Below are positions 24,979 through 35,160 of a DNA stretch of 64,000 nt, piece after piece (the first letter of the stretch is position 1; every line of letters begins with the position of its first letter). The notes under the pieces are model-generated. The model had not been told where the DNA came from and made no database searches. It saw only the letters and a program-made list of their open reading frames with translations. The stretch is from Anaerosomatales bacterium (GTDB taxonomy: Bacteria; Actinomycetota; Coriobacteriia; Anaerosomatales; Anaerosomataceae): contig JASEEU010000001.1 of assembly GCA_030019445.1 (NCBI GenBank), forward strand, positions 248,001 through 312,000. The letters are read 5' to 3'. Both the position numbers and the translations under genes were made by a program.

Positions 24979-27480
24979 GTGAAAGCCGTCATCATGGCGG
25001 GCGGGGAGGGGACCCGCCTGCGTCCGCTCACGAGCCTCAGGCCCAAGCCGATGGTTCCGATCGTGAACCAGCCGGTGATGGAGCACATCCTCGGGCTCGT
25101 GAAGCACCACGGCATCGAAGAGGCTGTGGCGACGCTGGCGTTCATGCCTCAGGTCATCGAGGACTACTTCGGGGACGGCGAGGAGTGGGGGATGCGCGTC
25201 ACGTACGCGGTCGAGGAGAGCCCGCTCGGCACGGCCGGCTCGGTCAAGAACGCCGCGAGCGCACTGGACGACACGTTCCTCGTCATCTCGGGCGACGCGC
25301 TCACCGACATCGACCTCTCCGCGGTCGTCGCGTTCCACGAGGCGCATGACGGACCGGTGACCATCGCGCTCAAACGTGTCCCCGACCCGCTCGAGTTCGG
25401 CGTGGTGATCACCGACGCCGACGGGCGCATCGAGCGCTTCCTCGAGAAGCCGTCATGGGGGCAGGTCTTCTCGGACACCATCAACACGGGGATCTACGTC
25501 CTCGACCCGACGGTGTTCGACGTGATACCCGAGGGCGAGCAGTTCGATTTCTCGAGCCAGGTGTTCCCGCTGCTCATGGAGCGTGGCCTGCCGCTCTACG
25601 GCTTCGTCGCAGACGGCTACTGGTGCGATGTCGGCAGCCTCGACTCCTACGTTCAGGCCCACCGGGACGTGCTCGACGGCAAAGCGATGATCTACGTGCC
25701 GGGGGCGCGGGCACGCAACGACGTATGGTTCGGCAAGGGGGCCGACGTGGACCCCGGCGCGGAGATCGGCGAGAAGGTCGTCATCGGCGCCAACACCAAG
25801 GTCCGGCGGGGCGCGCGTCTCGGCTCGTATACGATCATCGGCGACAACTGCCTTGTCGGCGCCGACACGACGCTCGAGCACTCGGTCGTCTGGAACGATG
25901 CGTTCATCGGTGCGCGATCAGAGGTGCGCGGCGCGGTTCTCTGTCGGGGCGTGGACATCCGCGCGGGCGCGAAGGTGTCGCCGGGCGCGGCCATCGGCGA
26001 CGAGACGATGATCGGGCACGGCGCCGTCGTGGGGAACGACGTGCAGGTCTACCCCTATAAGCGCGTCGAGTCGGGCGCGACGGTCACCTCGTCGCTCATC
26101 TGGGAGAGCACCGGACCGCGCTCCATCTTCGGCACTGACGGCGTATCGGGCCTCGTCAACATCGATATCACCCCGGACCTCGCGATGCGCGTCGCCCAGG
26201 CGTTCGGCAGCACGCTGCCGGGCAAGGCGCACGTCGTGGTGTCGCGTGACGCCAGCCGGGCGGCTCGGATGCTCAAGCGCGCGGTGGTCGCGGGTCTGAA
26301 CTCCACCGGCTGCAACGTGCGGGACCTCCGGGTCGCGTCGCCCGCCGTCACACGCTTCACGACCCGCGACACGCGCTGTCTCGGTGGCGTGCATGTGTGC
26401 GCATCCCCGCGCGACGCGCAGGTCGTCGAGCTCCACTTCTACGACCAGGGCGGGCTGGACCTTGCCTCATGGGCCGAGAAGAAGATCGAGCGGCTCTACT
26501 TCCGTCAGGAGTTCCGCCGATCCTTCTTCGACGAGGTCGGCGAGATCCTCTACCCTCCGCGCGCGCTCGAGTACTACTCGGCAGGCCTCATGGAGGCGCT
26601 CGATGACGGCGCCACGCTCTGCCCGCGCTGCACGGTCGTCGTCGACATGGGGCTGAGCCCCGCGTCGTTCGTGCTTCCCGCGGTGGTCGGCTACTGGGAT
26701 GTCGAACTCATCTCGCTGCGCGCGTTCGTCGACTCGGAACGGACGCAGATCGAGCCGGCGGAGCGAGACCTCCTCCTCGGCCAGCTCGCGCGCTCCGTCG
26801 ATGCGTTCCAGGCGGTCATCGGCGTGTCGATGGACGCCACCGCCGAGCGCATCACCCTCGTGACGCCCCGGGGGAGGGTGCTGACCGGCGACGAGGCGCT
26901 GCACGCGCTCGTGTCGCTGTGGTGCCGCACCGACGGAAGCGGCGCGGGCATCGCCGTCCCCTTGAACGCCTCGGAGGTCGTGGACCGCATCGCCGCCGAG
27001 CACGGTCGCAGCGTGCTGCGCGTCGGCACCGCGCGACGCTCACTGTCCGAGGCTGCGCAGCGGGAGGGGATCGGCTTCGCCGGCTCCCGCAACGGGGGGT
27101 ACATCTTCCCCGCGTTCATGGCAGCGTATGACGCGGTGATGTCGCTCGGCATGATGCTCAGGATGCTGCGGACGCTCGACACCGATCTCGACGCCATCTG
27201 CGACGATCTGCCGGCCAGCCACATGCGTCACGTCCCCGTCGCATGCCCCTTCGACCGCAAGGGAGCGGTCATGCGAGAGATGGCCTCAGCGCCCGACGCG
27301 TCATCGGCGCAAGCTGTCGAGGGCGTACGGATCGAACGCGACGGGGGATGGGCGCTTGTGCTGCCGCATCCAAGCGAGGGCATCGTGGATGTGTATGCCG
27401 AGGGTGCCGACGAGCAGGACGCCGAGGATGCGGTGCGCTCGGTCGTCGAGCGTGTCAGGACCATCATCGACGCATCGTAG
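24979..27480 (+). CDS. sugar-1-phosphate nucleotidyltransferase fused to a degenerate phosphomutase domain
   Basis: An 833-residue fusion. Residues 1-230 are a GT-A nucleotidyltransferase with [21 protein letters not shown] and the metal/sugar sites GDALTDID and DVGSLDSY, as in mannose-1-phosphate guanylyltransferases. Residues about 245-375 form a left-handed beta-helix with hexapeptide repeats ([25 protein letters not shown]). The remainder resembles phosphomannomutase/phosphoglucomutase ([21 protein letters not shown]), but the phospho-Ser loop, normally TASHNP, reads CASPRDAQ, so mutase activity is doubtful. Proteins with this order exist in actinobacteria and cyanobacteria and probably make GDP-mannose or a related sugar nucleotide for cell-surface glycans. 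GTG start; a canonical ribosome-binding site is weak. Confidence 0.88.
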   Translation: MKAVIMAGGEGTRLRPLTSLRPKPMVPIVNQPVMEHILGLVKHHGIEEAVATLAFMPQVIEDYFGDGEEWGMRVTYAVEESPLGTAGSVKNAASALDDTFLVISGDALTDIDLSAVVAFHEAHDGPVTIALKRVPDPLEFGVVITDADGRIERFLEKPSWGQVFSDTINTGIYVLDPTVFDVIPEGEQFDFSSQVFPLLMERGLPLYGFVADGYWCDVGSLDSYVQAHRDVLDGKAMIYVPGARARNDVWFGKGADVDPGAEIGEKVVIGANTKVRRGARLGSYTIIGDNCLVGADTTLEHSVVWNDAFIGARSEVRGAVLCRGVDIRAGAKVSPGAAIGDETMIGHGAVVGNDVQVYPYKRVESGATVTSSLIWESTGPRSIFGTDGVSGLVNIDITPDLAMRVAQAFGSTLPGKAHVVVSRDASRAARMLKRAVVAGLNSTGCNVRDLRVASPAVTRFTTRDTRCLGGVHVCASPRDAQVVELHFYDQGGLDLASWAEKKIERLYFRQEFRRSFFDEVGEILYPPRALEYYSAGLMEALDDGATLCPRCTVVVDMGLSPASFVLPAVVGYWDVELISLRAFVDSERTQIEPAERDLLLGQLARSVDAFQAVIGVSMDATAERITLVTPRGRVLTGDEALHALVSLWCRTDGSGAGIAVPLNASEVVDRIAAEHGRSVLRVGTARRSLSEAAQREGIGFAGSRNGGYIFPAFMAAYDAVMSLGMMLRMLRTLDTDLDAICDDLPASHMRHVPVACPFDRKGAVMREMASAPDASSAQAVEGVRIERDGGWALVLPHPSEGIVDVYAEGADEQDAEDAVRSVVERVRTIIDAS

Positions 27481-27583
27481 CCGGCGTCGGGGGTCGTCGG
27501 CCCCGCGCATGTGGTGAGGTTCTTGCTGGCCACCGGCGCAGAGGGTCGCCAAGATGACGTCCTCGGAACGGTCGCCCCATGGG

Positions 27584-27613
27584 TTCCACGGGTGCGTGCC
27601 GAGCACGTATAAT
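27584..27613 (+). promoter_or_regulatory. promoter upstream of the vanW gene
   Basis: A perfect TATAAT (27608-27613) with TTCCAC (27584-27589) 18 bases upstream. It is in the 186-base gap after the nucleotidyltransferase gene and about 55 bases before the first vanW start codon. Confidence 0.55.
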
Positions 27614-27666
27614 CGCTGCGTTCGCGCGGCGCCGGCAGGCGCGCGCCGGGCGATGGACCATATCCG

Positions 27667-29556
27667 ATGACTCGAACCGGTGGAGCGATGGCCGAGACCG
27701 ACACGAAGAACGATACAGCGCAGGGCGCTCGCACCGGGAGGCGCTCGATGCGCCGTCGGACGCTGCTCGACCGGTTCCTGGCGCTCAAGCCGGGCGCTCG
27801 ATGGGCGATCGGCGGCGCTGTAGGCCTGCTCATCCTGGTCGTCGTGTTCACCGGTCTGGACGTCGCGCTCTCGGCAGGATCCATCCACCCGGGTGTAGCT
27901 GCCGGCGGGGTCCCGCTCGGCGGCATGAGCCGGGCTGAGGCCATCGACGCCGTCCGGGCGCATGCCGAGCCTCTGCTCGCCGAGCCGGTCGCGCTGGCCG
28001 CCGAAGGCGAGTCATGGGCCGTCGAGGCCGCCAGCGTCGGCGCGGCGGTGGACGCCACGACCGTGGCGGATGCGGCGTACGCCGTCGGACGCGAAGGCGG
28101 CTTCTTGGACCGCGTCGGCCAGCGGCTGCGCGCGTGGGCCGGAGCGGTGCGGCTCCCCGTGGACGTGACCGCTCAGGACGAGCTCATGAATGCGTTCCTG
28201 GACGAGGTGAGCGCTGCCGTAGCGGTGCCCGCAACGGACGCTGCGGTCGAGGTCGAGGGCACCGATGTGCGGCTCGTACCCCCTGAGACGGGCCTCGACC
28301 TGGACCGCGAGGTTGCGCGCGCCGCGCTGCTCACCGCGTTCCTCTCGGAAGAGCGGTCGGTGGAGCTCGAGCTCGTCCCGTCGCAGCCGCGCATCGATGA
28401 AGCGGGCGCTCGCGGTGCCTATGAAGACGCGCTCGCCATCGTCTCGGGACCCGTCACCCTCACATATGAGGACAAGTCGTGGGAGGTGACCGCCAGCGAG
28501 GTCGCCGGGTGGCTCGACTTCCGGCCGGTGCCCGCCGAGGGCTCCACCGCGGATTCGGGGCCGATGCTGCTTGAGGCGTACCTCGCGAGCGAGGACGTCT
28601 CGGCCACGATCCTCCCCATGGTCGAGGACGTCGGGAAGGTCGCGCGCAACGCATCGTTCAAGACGTCGAGCGGCCAGGTCACGATCATCCCGTCCGAGGA
28701 CGGTCTCGGGCTGGCGAGCGACGACCTCGCCGCCGAGCTGACCGCCAGCCTCATCGCGGGTACGCGCACCGTCGAGCTCAAGATGGAGCGCGTGGAGCCG
28801 GAGATCACCACCGAGAAGGCCCGCGCCATGGGTATCACGGAGCGGATCTCTACGTACACGACCGAGTTCTCCTCGGCCAACAGGCCGCGCGTCAACAACA
28901 TCCACGTCTTGGCGGACGCGCTCGACGGAACGCTGCTCGCGCCCGGTGAGACGTTCTCGTTCAACGGGACGATCGGACCGCGGACCGCCGAGAAGGGCTA
29001 CCAGGAGGCGAACGCGATCGTGAACGGCGAGCTGGTGCCCCAGCTCGGCGGCGGCGTCTGCCAGGTCGGCACGACGATCTTCAACACCGTGTTCTTCTCG
29101 GGCCTGCCGGTCGTCGAGCGCCGCAACCACTCGCTCTACATCAGCCACTACCCCAAGGGCCGCGATGCGACGGTGTCGTGGGGCGGGCCCGACTTCAAGT
29201 TCAAGAACGACACCGAGCACTGGGTGCTCATCTCGACGAGCTACACGAACTCGTCGGTCACCATCAGCCTGTACGGGACCGATCCAGGTTATGATGTCGA
29301 ATACGAGACCGGGCCGTGGACGAACGTGAAGCCTTTCCCGGTGCGCGAGGTTCAAGACCCCGACCTGCCGCTCGGCACGAAGGTCGTCGAGACGAAGGGC
29401 GTGACGGGCCGCACGATCGTCGTCACGCGTGTCGTCAAGAAGGGCGGGGCGGTCATCCGCACCGACACGTTCAAGTCCGTGTACCGGCCGACAGAAGAAG
29501 TCGTGACCGTCGGGACCAAGGCACCGGCATCGCAGCCGGCTACGACCACGCCGTGA
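27667..29556 (+). CDS. VanW-family protein with YoaR-like peptidoglycan-binding domains
   Basis: A 629-residue protein. A basic cytoplasmic N-terminus (MRRRTLLDR) is followed by one membrane helix at about residues 50-70 ([20 protein letters not shown]), then two YoaR/PG_binding_4-like domains (about 80-380) and a VanW domain (about 395-525) with [48 protein letters not shown] and [13 protein letters not shown] beta-rich G5-like region closes the protein. VanW proteins are found in vancomycin-resistance loci but also widely in Gram-positive bacteria, with an undefined role in the cell envelope. Start: ATG 27667 and ATG 27688 are both possible; neither has a strong ribosome-binding site at ideal spacing. 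Confidence 0.9.
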   Translation: MTRTGGAMAETDTKNDTAQGARTGRRSMRRRTLLDRFLALKPGARWAIGGAVGLLILVVVFTGLDVALSAGSIHPGVAAGGVPLGGMSRAEAIDAVRAHAEPLLAEPVALAAEGESWAVEAASVGAAVDATTVADAAYAVGREGGFLDRVGQRLRAWAGAVRLPVDVTAQDELMNAFLDEVSAAVAVPATDAAVEVEGTDVRLVPPETGLDLDREVARAALLTAFLSEERSVELELVPSQPRIDEAGARGAYEDALAIVSGPVTLTYEDKSWEVTASEVAGWLDFRPVPAEGSTADSGPMLLEAYLASEDVSATILPMVEDVGKVARNASFKTSSGQVTIIPSEDGLGLASDDLAAELTASLIAGTRTVELKMERVEPEITTEKARAMGITERISTYTTEFSSANRPRVNNIHVLADALDGTLLAPGETFSFNGTIGPRTAEKGYQEANAIVNGELVPQLGGGVCQVGTTIFNTVFFSGLPVVERRNHSLYISHYPKGRDATVSWGGPDFKFKNDTEHWVLISTSYTNSSVTISLYGTDPGYDVEYETGPWTNVKPFPVREVQDPDLPLGTKVVETKGVTGRTIVVTRVVKKGGAVIRTDTFKSVYRPTEEVVTVGTKAPASQPATTTP

Positions 29557-29590
29557 CCGCGGCGGCCTCGGTCTGCCGAGAGGGGGAGCG

Positions 29591-30895
29591 GTGTTCCAAC
29601 CCGAGCTCGAGGCGATGGACCGCGAGCGGCTGGACGAGCTGCAGTCCGAGAGGCTCCGGGAGACGCTGCGGCGCGTCTATCTGAACGTCCCGCTGTACCG
29701 AACCAAGTTCGACGAAGCCGGCTTCGACGCCGAGTCGGTGCGCTCTCTGGCGGATCTGCGCCACGTGCCGTTCACCGTGAAGGACGACCTCCGCTCTGCG
29801 TACCCGTACGGCATGTTCGCCGTGCCGATGCGCGATGTCGTGCGCGTGCACGCGTCATCAGGCACGACAGGGCAGATCACGGTGGTCGGCTACACGGCGG
29901 GTGACATCGAGCGCTGGTCCGATCTCATGGCCCGGACGCTCGCCTCGGCGGGAGCGACGGCCGATGACATCATCCAGGTCGCCTACGGCTACGGCCTCTT
30001 CACCGGTGGGCTCGGCGTCCACTACGGGTCAGAGCGCCTCGGAGCGACCACCATCCCGATCTCGGGCGGGAACACCAGGCGACAGATCCAGGTCATGCAG
30101 GACTTCGGCGTGACGCTGCTCGCCGCCACCCCGTCCTATGCGCTGCTCCTCGGGGAGACCGCGCTCGAGATGGGTGTCGACGTCCGCGATCTCCCGCTGC
30201 GCGCGGGTGTCTTCGGGGCCGAACCGTGGAGCGAGAACATGCGCGTGCAGCTCGAGGAGCTGCTCGGCATCTCGGCCATCGACATCTACGGCCTTTCCGA
30301 GGTCCTCGGACCGGGCGTGGCTGCCGAGTGCGCGTCCAAGCACGGGCTGCACGTCAACGAGGACCACTTCATCATCGAGATCGTGGATCCCGAGACGCTG
30401 CTCCCGGTGCCCGACGGCGAGTACGGCGAGGTCGTCTTCACCACGATCACGAAGGAAGCGATCCCCGTCATCCGCTACCGGACGCGCGACATCTCGCGGA
30501 TCGTCCCGGGCACGTGCACGTGCGGCCGGACGTTCCGTCGCATGGAGCGCATCAGCGGGCGCACCGATGACATGCTCATCGTCCGGGGCGTGAACGTCTT
30601 CCCGAGCCAGATCGAGCAGGTGCTCACCGGCATCCCGGGAGTGGCGCCGCACTACCAGGTGGTGCTCACCAAGCGCGGCGTGATGGACCACGTCGAGGTG
30701 CACGTCGAGGTGGGACCCGATTTCGCGTTCGACGAGATCAAGGCCCTCGAGCGGCTCCAGCGACACGTCCGCGGCGAGATCGCCTCGGCGCTCGCCATCA
30801 GCATCGACGTCAAGCTGGTCGAGCCCAAGTCGATCCAGCGCTCTGAAGGGAAGGCCAAGCGGGTCGTCGACCTGCGCGACGAGGGGGGTGCGTGA
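29591..30895 (+). CDS. paaK: phenylacetate-CoA ligase (copy 1)
   Basis: A 434-residue adenylate-forming ligase that activates phenylacetate or related aryl acids to the CoA thioester with ATP. Motifs: HASSGTTGQ (P-loop, about residue 90), [10 protein letters not shown] (A5-type), [19 protein letters not shown] (hinge and C-terminal domain). A cysteine pair in CTCGRTFRR is usual for this clade. It is closely similar in layout to the second copy at 53.6 kb. GTG start after GGGGGAG. It is followed three bases later by a double-ACT gene, forming a paaK-ACT unit; with the ferredoxin-linked IorAB at 46 kb it can take part in aryl-amino-acid degradation or reductive biosynthesis. Confidence 0.93.
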   Translation: MFQPELEAMDRERLDELQSERLRETLRRVYLNVPLYRTKFDEAGFDAESVRSLADLRHVPFTVKDDLRSAYPYGMFAVPMRDVVRVHASSGTTGQITVVGYTAGDIERWSDLMARTLASAGATADDIIQVAYGYGLFTGGLGVHYGSERLGATTIPISGGNTRRQIQVMQDFGVTLLAATPSYALLLGETALEMGVDVRDLPLRAGVFGAEPWSENMRVQLEELLGISAIDIYGLSEVLGPGVAAECASKHGLHVNEDHFIIEIVDPETLLPVPDGEYGEVVFTTITKEAIPVIRYRTRDISRIVPGTCTCGRTFRRMERISGRTDDMLIVRGVNVFPSQIEQVLTGIPGVAPHYQVVLTKRGVMDHVEVHVEVGPDFAFDEIKALERLQRHVRGEIASALAISIDVKLVEPKSIQRSEGKAKRVVDLRDEGGA

Positions 30896-30898
30896 GCG

Positions 30899-31333
30899 GT
30901 GATCCGTCAGCTCTCGGTCTTTCTGGAGAACAATCCGGGTCGTCTCGCCGAGCTCTGCAGGGTGCTCGGTGACGCCGAGGTCAACATGCGCGCGCTCATG
31001 GTCGCCGATACCGCCGAGTACGGCGTCGTCCGGGTCATCTGCGACACGCCCGTCCGCGCGCAGGAGGTCCTCGAGGGCGCGGGTTTCGGGGTGTCGGTCA
31101 CCGAGGTGATCGCCGTCGAAGTGCCGGACCGCCCGGGCGGTCTCGCGCACGTGCTGGAGCTGCTCGGGGAGGACGGGCTCAACGTCGAGTATGCGTACTG
31201 CTTCGTGGAGCCATCAGGTACGGGCGCCATCGACATCTTCCGGGTCGAGGACCCCGAGCGTGCGAGCCGTGCGCTGGACGCGGGCGGGATCCGCGTGCTG
31301 GGGGCCGCCGACCTCTACCGGGCGGACGCCTGA
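30899..31333 (+). CDS. tandem ACT-domain protein (copy 1)
   Basis: A 144-residue protein of two ACT domains: VIRQLSVFLENNPGRLAELC and, after about 65 residues, VEVPDRPGGLAHVLELL with the ligand-binding Gly-rich loop at each strand-helix junction. ACT domains bind amino acids allosterically. There is no catalytic domain, so it is probably a free-standing sensor or a regulator of the neighbouring phenylacetate-CoA ligase, with which it forms an operon. It is a paralogue of the ACT protein after iorB. Its 3' end overlaps the convergent GGDEF-like gene by 19 bases. Confidence 0.9.
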   Translation: MIRQLSVFLENNPGRLAELCRVLGDAEVNMRALMVADTAEYGVVRVICDTPVRAQEVLEGAGFGVSVTEVIAVEVPDRPGGLAHVLELLGEDGLNVEYAYCFVEPSGTGAIDIFRVEDPERASRALDAGGIRVLGAADLYRADA

Positions 31334-32166
31334 CGCCGTTCGGGCCCCTCGTAGCCGATCTCGCACGGATCGCCCGATACGCCCTCGCGCGCCGGGTCGA
31401 GGTCGCGCGCGAGGGCGCAGAGCGCCTCGGCGTCTTCAGGCAGCGCATACACCGTGACCGTGACTGACTCTTCCTTCGCGCCGACGAGATCGCGTACGCC
31501 GCATCGCACACGGTCCGCGGCGATCTCGGCGCCCGCTCGCGGCGTCTGGGGGAAGAGCAGGAAGAACTGTCCGTCACCCGCGTGCCCGACATCATCGACC
31601 AGACGCACGTCGTTCCTGATGTGCGCGGCGACCGACCGCAGCAGCGAGCGTTGCCTGACGGGGCGCAGGTCCACGATCAGCGTGGGGGAGAGCTTGAGCA
31701 TCGCTGCTGCGAAGGGCGTCTGATAGCGCTGGTACTGGCCGATGGCGGCCTTGAGGGCGGCAGCGACGAAGCGCGCGTTGTACACCGAGGTCGTGTCATC
31801 GATCATCGCGTTTCCTTCGACACGCGCGAACACGTACTTGATGCGCCCGCAGATCTCGCCGCCGACGATACCGACGACGATGTAGGTTATGACCCGGGTG
31901 AGGATCATGGTAAGCACCGGGGCGCTCAGGCCCTGCTCGTTCATGAGCGGGATCCGGAGCACGACGTACACGAGCGTTGCCGCAACCGCGGCGAGGAAGC
32001 CTCCGTCACGACCCCAGTGCACTGCCCCGACCAGCACGCCGACTATGAGCAGTTGGCCGATGACCTCCTGGTAGATGAGGCCTTCGGTGGGGGCGAGGAA
32101 CATGCTGCCGATGATCACCGCCGCACCAAGCGTCAACACGAGCCACTCGAACCGGGTGTACCTCAC
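31315..32166 (-). CDS. membrane protein with degenerate GGDEF domain
   Basis: A 283-residue protein with four to five membrane helices in the first 110 residues, then a GGDEF-like domain (about 125-265). The recognisable landmarks are DDTTSVYNARFVAAAL (normally D-x-L-T-x-L-x-N-R) and GHAGDGQFFLLFPQ in place of R-x-GGDEF. With the catalytic GG(D/E)EF lost, it should not make c-di-GMP; it may bind nucleotides or act as a structural partner. Starts with GTG preceded by GGAGGT eight bases upstream. It is the third GGDEF-type protein in the window and, like the other two, is a membrane protein. Confidence 0.8.
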   Translation of the reverse strand: MRYTRFEWLVLTLGAAVIIGSMFLAPTEGLIYQEVIGQLLIVGVLVGAVHWGRDGGFLAAVAATLVYVVLRIPLMNEQGLSAPVLTMILTRVITYIVVGIVGGEICGRIKYVFARVEGNAMIDDTTSVYNARFVAAALKAAIGQYQRYQTPFAAAMLKLSPTLIVDLRPVRQRSLLRSVAAHIRNDVRLVDDVGHAGDGQFFLLFPQTPRAGAEIAADRVRCGVRDLVGAKEESVTVTVYALPEDAEALCALARDLDPAREGVSGDPCEIGYEGPERRQASAR

Positions 32167-32206
32167 AGGGCTACCTCCACACTGTCGTCATGACCGCGGC
32201 TCCGGG

Positions 32207-32551
32207 TCACGGATGGTTCACGCAGGTGAACTGCTCCGTCGCTGCATCCCACTGGTAGGGCGTGTCGTCGGAAGGGCAGACCGTACCCGTGTCGCTGTTC
32301 TTCACGAAGGGCGCAAGGTCATCGACGCTCGTGGGCGCGGCGCCGCCGTTGTCGGCCTCGTAGGCGGGGATCAGCCCGTTGAGCACGCGCTGGTTCGAGC
32401 AGCATGCGGCCTCGGCGGCGCGCCCCGTCGACATCGTGAACGACGCGATCGCGATGGCGGTTAGGATGGCGATGATCACCAGCACGAACAGGATCTCGGT
32501 GAGCGTGAACCCGTCATCGTTGAAGATGTATGGTGTGCCCTGTCGCCCCAT
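32207..32551 (-). CDS. type IV prepilin-like protein
   Basis: A 114-residue protein with a class III signal: a 14-residue hydrophilic leader ending in DDG, then FTLTEILFVLVIIAILTAIA. Cleavage after Gly, N-methyl Phe at +1 and Glu at +5 are the type IV pilin hallmarks. The C-terminal part (about 60 residues, two cysteines) resembles small PulG/ComGC-like pseudopilins: LIPAYEADNGGAAPTSVDDL. No assembly ATPase, platform protein or prepilin peptidase gene is nearby, so it is an orphan prepilin. Start chosen at ATG 32551 with GGGGGG upstream. It follows the GGDEF-like gene's start by 40 bases and may be co-transcribed with it. Confidence 0.85.
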   Translation of the reverse strand: MGRQGTPYIFNDDGFTLTEILFVLVIIAILTAIAIASFTMSTGRAAEAACCSNQRVLNGLIPAYEADNGGAAPTSVDDLAPFVKNSDTGTVCPSDDTPYQWDAATEQFTCVNHP

Positions 32552-32699
32552 GCCTGCCCCCCGGTGCCCCGCGCAGCTTCCGACGCGAGTATAGCCGAGT
32601 ACCAGCGGTTCCATGAGTAGTTTCGGCGTTTGGCCCGATGTGGTTGAGCCTCTTCCGTGCATCTGGCGTCGCGGTCGTCCGCGTGTGGACGGGAAACGC

Positions 32700-32705
32700 T
32701 ACAAT
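32700..32705 (+). promoter_or_regulatory. -10 element for the dacA-gcv operon
   Basis: TACAAT lies 53 bases before the dacA start in the divergent gap with the prepilin gene. No good -35 is seen 17 bases upstream. No glycine riboswitch is recognisable between here and gcvT. Confidence 0.4.
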
Positions 32706-32757
32706 CACGTGGTGCGCTCACGCGGGTGCACCGACTCTCGATCGTCACGGAGGTGAC

Positions 32758-34008
32758 ATGCTCGCAGCCGCACGAACGCGCCTCGCTCCGCTCGTCGCGA
32801 TGCTCCTGGTGGCGATCCTCGCGGGCGCGCCGTGCGTCGCGAGCGCGTCGGTCTCGCAGGCCGATATGATCGCCAGGACGACGCTCGCTGAGTCACCGCA
32901 CCTCATGGCTGCCGCACCCGACATCGACGCGCCGGCGGGCATCCTGGAGACGATCGATGGGCGCGAGCTGTGGAGCCGTGAGGCGGACGCCGAGCGGGCC
33001 ATGGCGAGCACGACCAAGATCATGACCGCTATCGTCGTGCTGGAGCAGGCACCCGATCTCGAGCAGGTCGTGGTCGTCTCGGCCGAGGCGGCCAAGATCG
33101 GCGAGGCGGGCATCGACCTCGAGCCTGGAGAGAACCTCACGGTGCGCCAGCTCCTCTCGGCCATGCTCGTCCACTCCGCCAACGACGCCGCGTACGCGCT
33201 CGCCCAGCATGTCGCGGGCGGGATCGACGAGTTCGTCCAGCGGATGAACGACAAGGCCGCCGAGCTCGATCTGGACCACACGCGCTTCACGAACCCGCAC
33301 GGGCTCGACGAGCCCGGCCACCATACGAGCGCCGCCGACCTCGCCACGCTGGCCGAGTATGCGATGCGCATCCCGCTCTTCCGCGAGCTCGTCGGCCTGC
33401 GCAGCACGCGGATCCCCGCTCCGGGCGGCGGCACGCGTCTTATCGAGGCGTCGAACAAGCTCATCGGCACGTTCGACGGCGCGACCGGCGTGAAGACGGG
33501 TTGGACGAGCGACGCCGGCTACTGCCTCGTAGCGAGCGCGGAGCGCGGCGGCGTGGAGCTCGTGGCGGTCATCCTGGGCGCCCAGACCGAGCGGCAGCGC
33601 TTCGATGAGGCCGCCGACCTGCTCGAGTGGGGTTTCGCCCACTACGCGGTGCGCGAGGTGAGCGAGGCCGGTATGCCCGTCGCCCGCGTGCCGGTGTCGG
33701 ATTACCTCGACGTGACGGTGGCGGCGATGGTCGCCGAGACGACCACGACGCCCGTCTTCGACCTTGCCGGCGAGGTGACATGGCGCGCTGATGTCGTGGG
33801 TGAGATCGCGGCGCCGGTGGCCGAGGGTGAGCGGCTCGGGACCCTGACGGTCAGGCAGGGAGACCGCCTGCTCGCGCAGGTGCCGGTCGTGGCCGCCGCC
33901 GACGTGGCCGTGCCGGGCTTCTGGGAGCGGATCGGCATCTGGTTCACGCGCGCGTGGCGCGGCGTCTTCGGCGGACAGCAGCAGGCCGAGCCGGTCTACG
34001 TGATGTGA
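32758..34008 (+). CDS. dacA: D-alanyl-D-alanine carboxypeptidase (PBP5-like, S11 family)
   Basis: A 416-residue secreted or membrane-anchored enzyme that trims the terminal D-Ala from peptidoglycan pentapeptides. A signal peptide covers about residues 1-31. Catalytic motifs are complete: S84-x-x-K87 (ASTTKIM), S-x-N (HSANDAA) and KTG (GVKTGWTSDAG). A C-terminal beta domain follows, and the end has an aromatic/basic helix (FWERIGIWFTRAWRG) that probably binds the membrane as the amphipathic anchor of PBP5. GGAGG precedes ATG 32758. The gene lies 24 bases before gcvT, so the glycine cleavage genes may be transcribed with it. Confidence 0.94.
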   Translation: MLAAARTRLAPLVAMLLVAILAGAPCVASASVSQADMIARTTLAESPHLMAAAPDIDAPAGILETIDGRELWSREADAERAMASTTKIMTAIVVLEQAPDLEQVVVVSAEAAKIGEAGIDLEPGENLTVRQLLSAMLVHSANDAAYALAQHVAGGIDEFVQRMNDKAAELDLDHTRFTNPHGLDEPGHHTSAADLATLAEYAMRIPLFRELVGLRSTRIPAPGGGTRLIEASNKLIGTFDGATGVKTGWTSDAGYCLVASAERGGVELVAVILGAQTERQRFDEAADLLEWGFAHYAVREVSEAGMPVARVPVSDYLDVTVAAMVAETTTTPVFDLAGEVTWRADVVGEIAAPVAEGERLGTLTVRQGDRLLAQVPVVAAADVAVPGFWERIGIWFTRAWRGVFGGQQQAEPVYVM

Positions 34009-34032
34009 CGGGAGAAGGGTGATGAGGATCTC

Positions 34033-35136
34033 ATGAACGAGCTCAAGCGTACGCCGCTCCACGACGAGCACGTCCTGCTCGGCGCCCGGATGGTCGATTT
34101 CGCGGGCTGGTCGATGCCGGTCCAGTACTCGGGCATCATCGACGAGCACCGCGCGGTGCGGGAGAGCGTCGGCATCTTCGACGTCTCGCACATGGCCGAG
34201 TTCCGCGTGTTCGGCCTCGGCGCGACCGAGGCGCTGCAGCGGATCGTCACCAACGACCTCGGCCGCATCGCCGAGCTGGGCTCGGCGCTCTACACGGTGA
34301 TGTGCGACGAGGACGGCGGGATCATCGACGACCTCATCGTCTACCACACCGGCGATCTGGAGTACCTGGTCATCGCGAACGCGTCGCGACGCGAGACCGA
34401 CTGGGACTGGATCACGTCGCACCTGCCCGAGGACGTCGAGACCGCCGATGAGAGCGACCGGACGGCGCTCATCGCGGTCCAGGGGCCGCGCGCGCTCGAG
34501 ATCGTCGCGCAGCTCGCTCACGAGGGCTTCGAGCCGCCAGCACGCTTCACGATCGCCGAGGCGCGCCTCGGCGGGACGCAGGTGTTGCTCGCGCGCACCG
34601 GCTACACGGGCGAGGACGGGTTCGAGATCGTCTGCCACGCCTCGCACGCCTCTGGCGTGTGGCGCGCGCTCCTGAGCTTCCCTGAGGTGACGCCGTGCGG
34701 ACTGGGAGCGCGTGACACGCTCCGGCTGGAGATGGGATACCCGCTCTACGGGTCGGATATGGACCGCGGCACGGATCCCGTCTCGGCGGGCCTGGGCTGG
34801 ACCGTCGCGCTCGCCAAGAGCGACTTCATCGGTCGCGATGCGATCGCCCGCATCAAGGAGGCGGGCCCCGAGCGCAAGCTCGTCGGCATCACCGTCGACG
34901 AAGGCGTCCCACGGCCCGGTTACGCCGTATTGCACGAGGGGAGCGAGGTGGGTAAGGTGGCAAGCGGCACGTACTCGCCGACCCTCGGGCACGGCATCGC
35001 GACGGCCTACCTGCCGTCTGAGATCGCGGTCCCCGGCACCGAGGTCACGCTCGCCATCCGCCGCAAGGAGGTGGCGGGGCGCGTGGTGCGTCCGCCGTTC
35101 GTGAAGAACACGTCACTGTCCAGCGCCGCGTCGTAG
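34033..35136 (+). CDS. gcvT: glycine cleavage system T protein (aminomethyltransferase)
   Basis: A 367-residue tetrahydrofolate-dependent aminomethyltransferase: it releases ammonia and methylene-THF from the aminomethyl-lipoyl arm of GcvH. Family blocks are visible: MVDFAGWSMPVQYSGI, GIFDVSHMAEF, RTGYTGEDGFEI, LGARDTLRLEMGYPLYG and the C-terminal barrel VASGTYSPTLGHGIA. Length is normal. First gene of a compact gcvT-H-PA-PB-lipoyltransferase run. Confidence 0.97.
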   Translation: MNELKRTPLHDEHVLLGARMVDFAGWSMPVQYSGIIDEHRAVRESVGIFDVSHMAEFRVFGLGATEALQRIVTNDLGRIAELGSALYTVMCDEDGGIIDDLIVYHTGDLEYLVIANASRRETDWDWITSHLPEDVETADESDRTALIAVQGPRALEIVAQLAHEGFEPPARFTIAEARLGGTQVLLARTGYTGEDGFEIVCHASHASGVWRALLSFPEVTPCGLGARDTLRLEMGYPLYGSDMDRGTDPVSAGLGWTVALAKSDFIGRDAIARIKEAGPERKLVGITVDEGVPRPGYAVLHEGSEVGKVASGTYSPTLGHGIATAYLPSEIAVPGTEVTLAIRRKEVAGRVVRPPFVKNTSLSSAAS

Positions 35137-35160
35137 CGGGGAGGAAGGGAGCGCTCAGCG

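Noticed and set aside
34009-34032. Glycine riboswitch before gcvT
   Set aside because: The gap between dacA and gcvT is only 24 bases, and no tandem glycine aptamer is recognisable before dacA either.
32893-34992. A 699-codon minus-strand open frame over dacA and gcvT
   Set aside because: It spans two well-identified plus-strand genes and has the low-complexity composition of a mirror frame.
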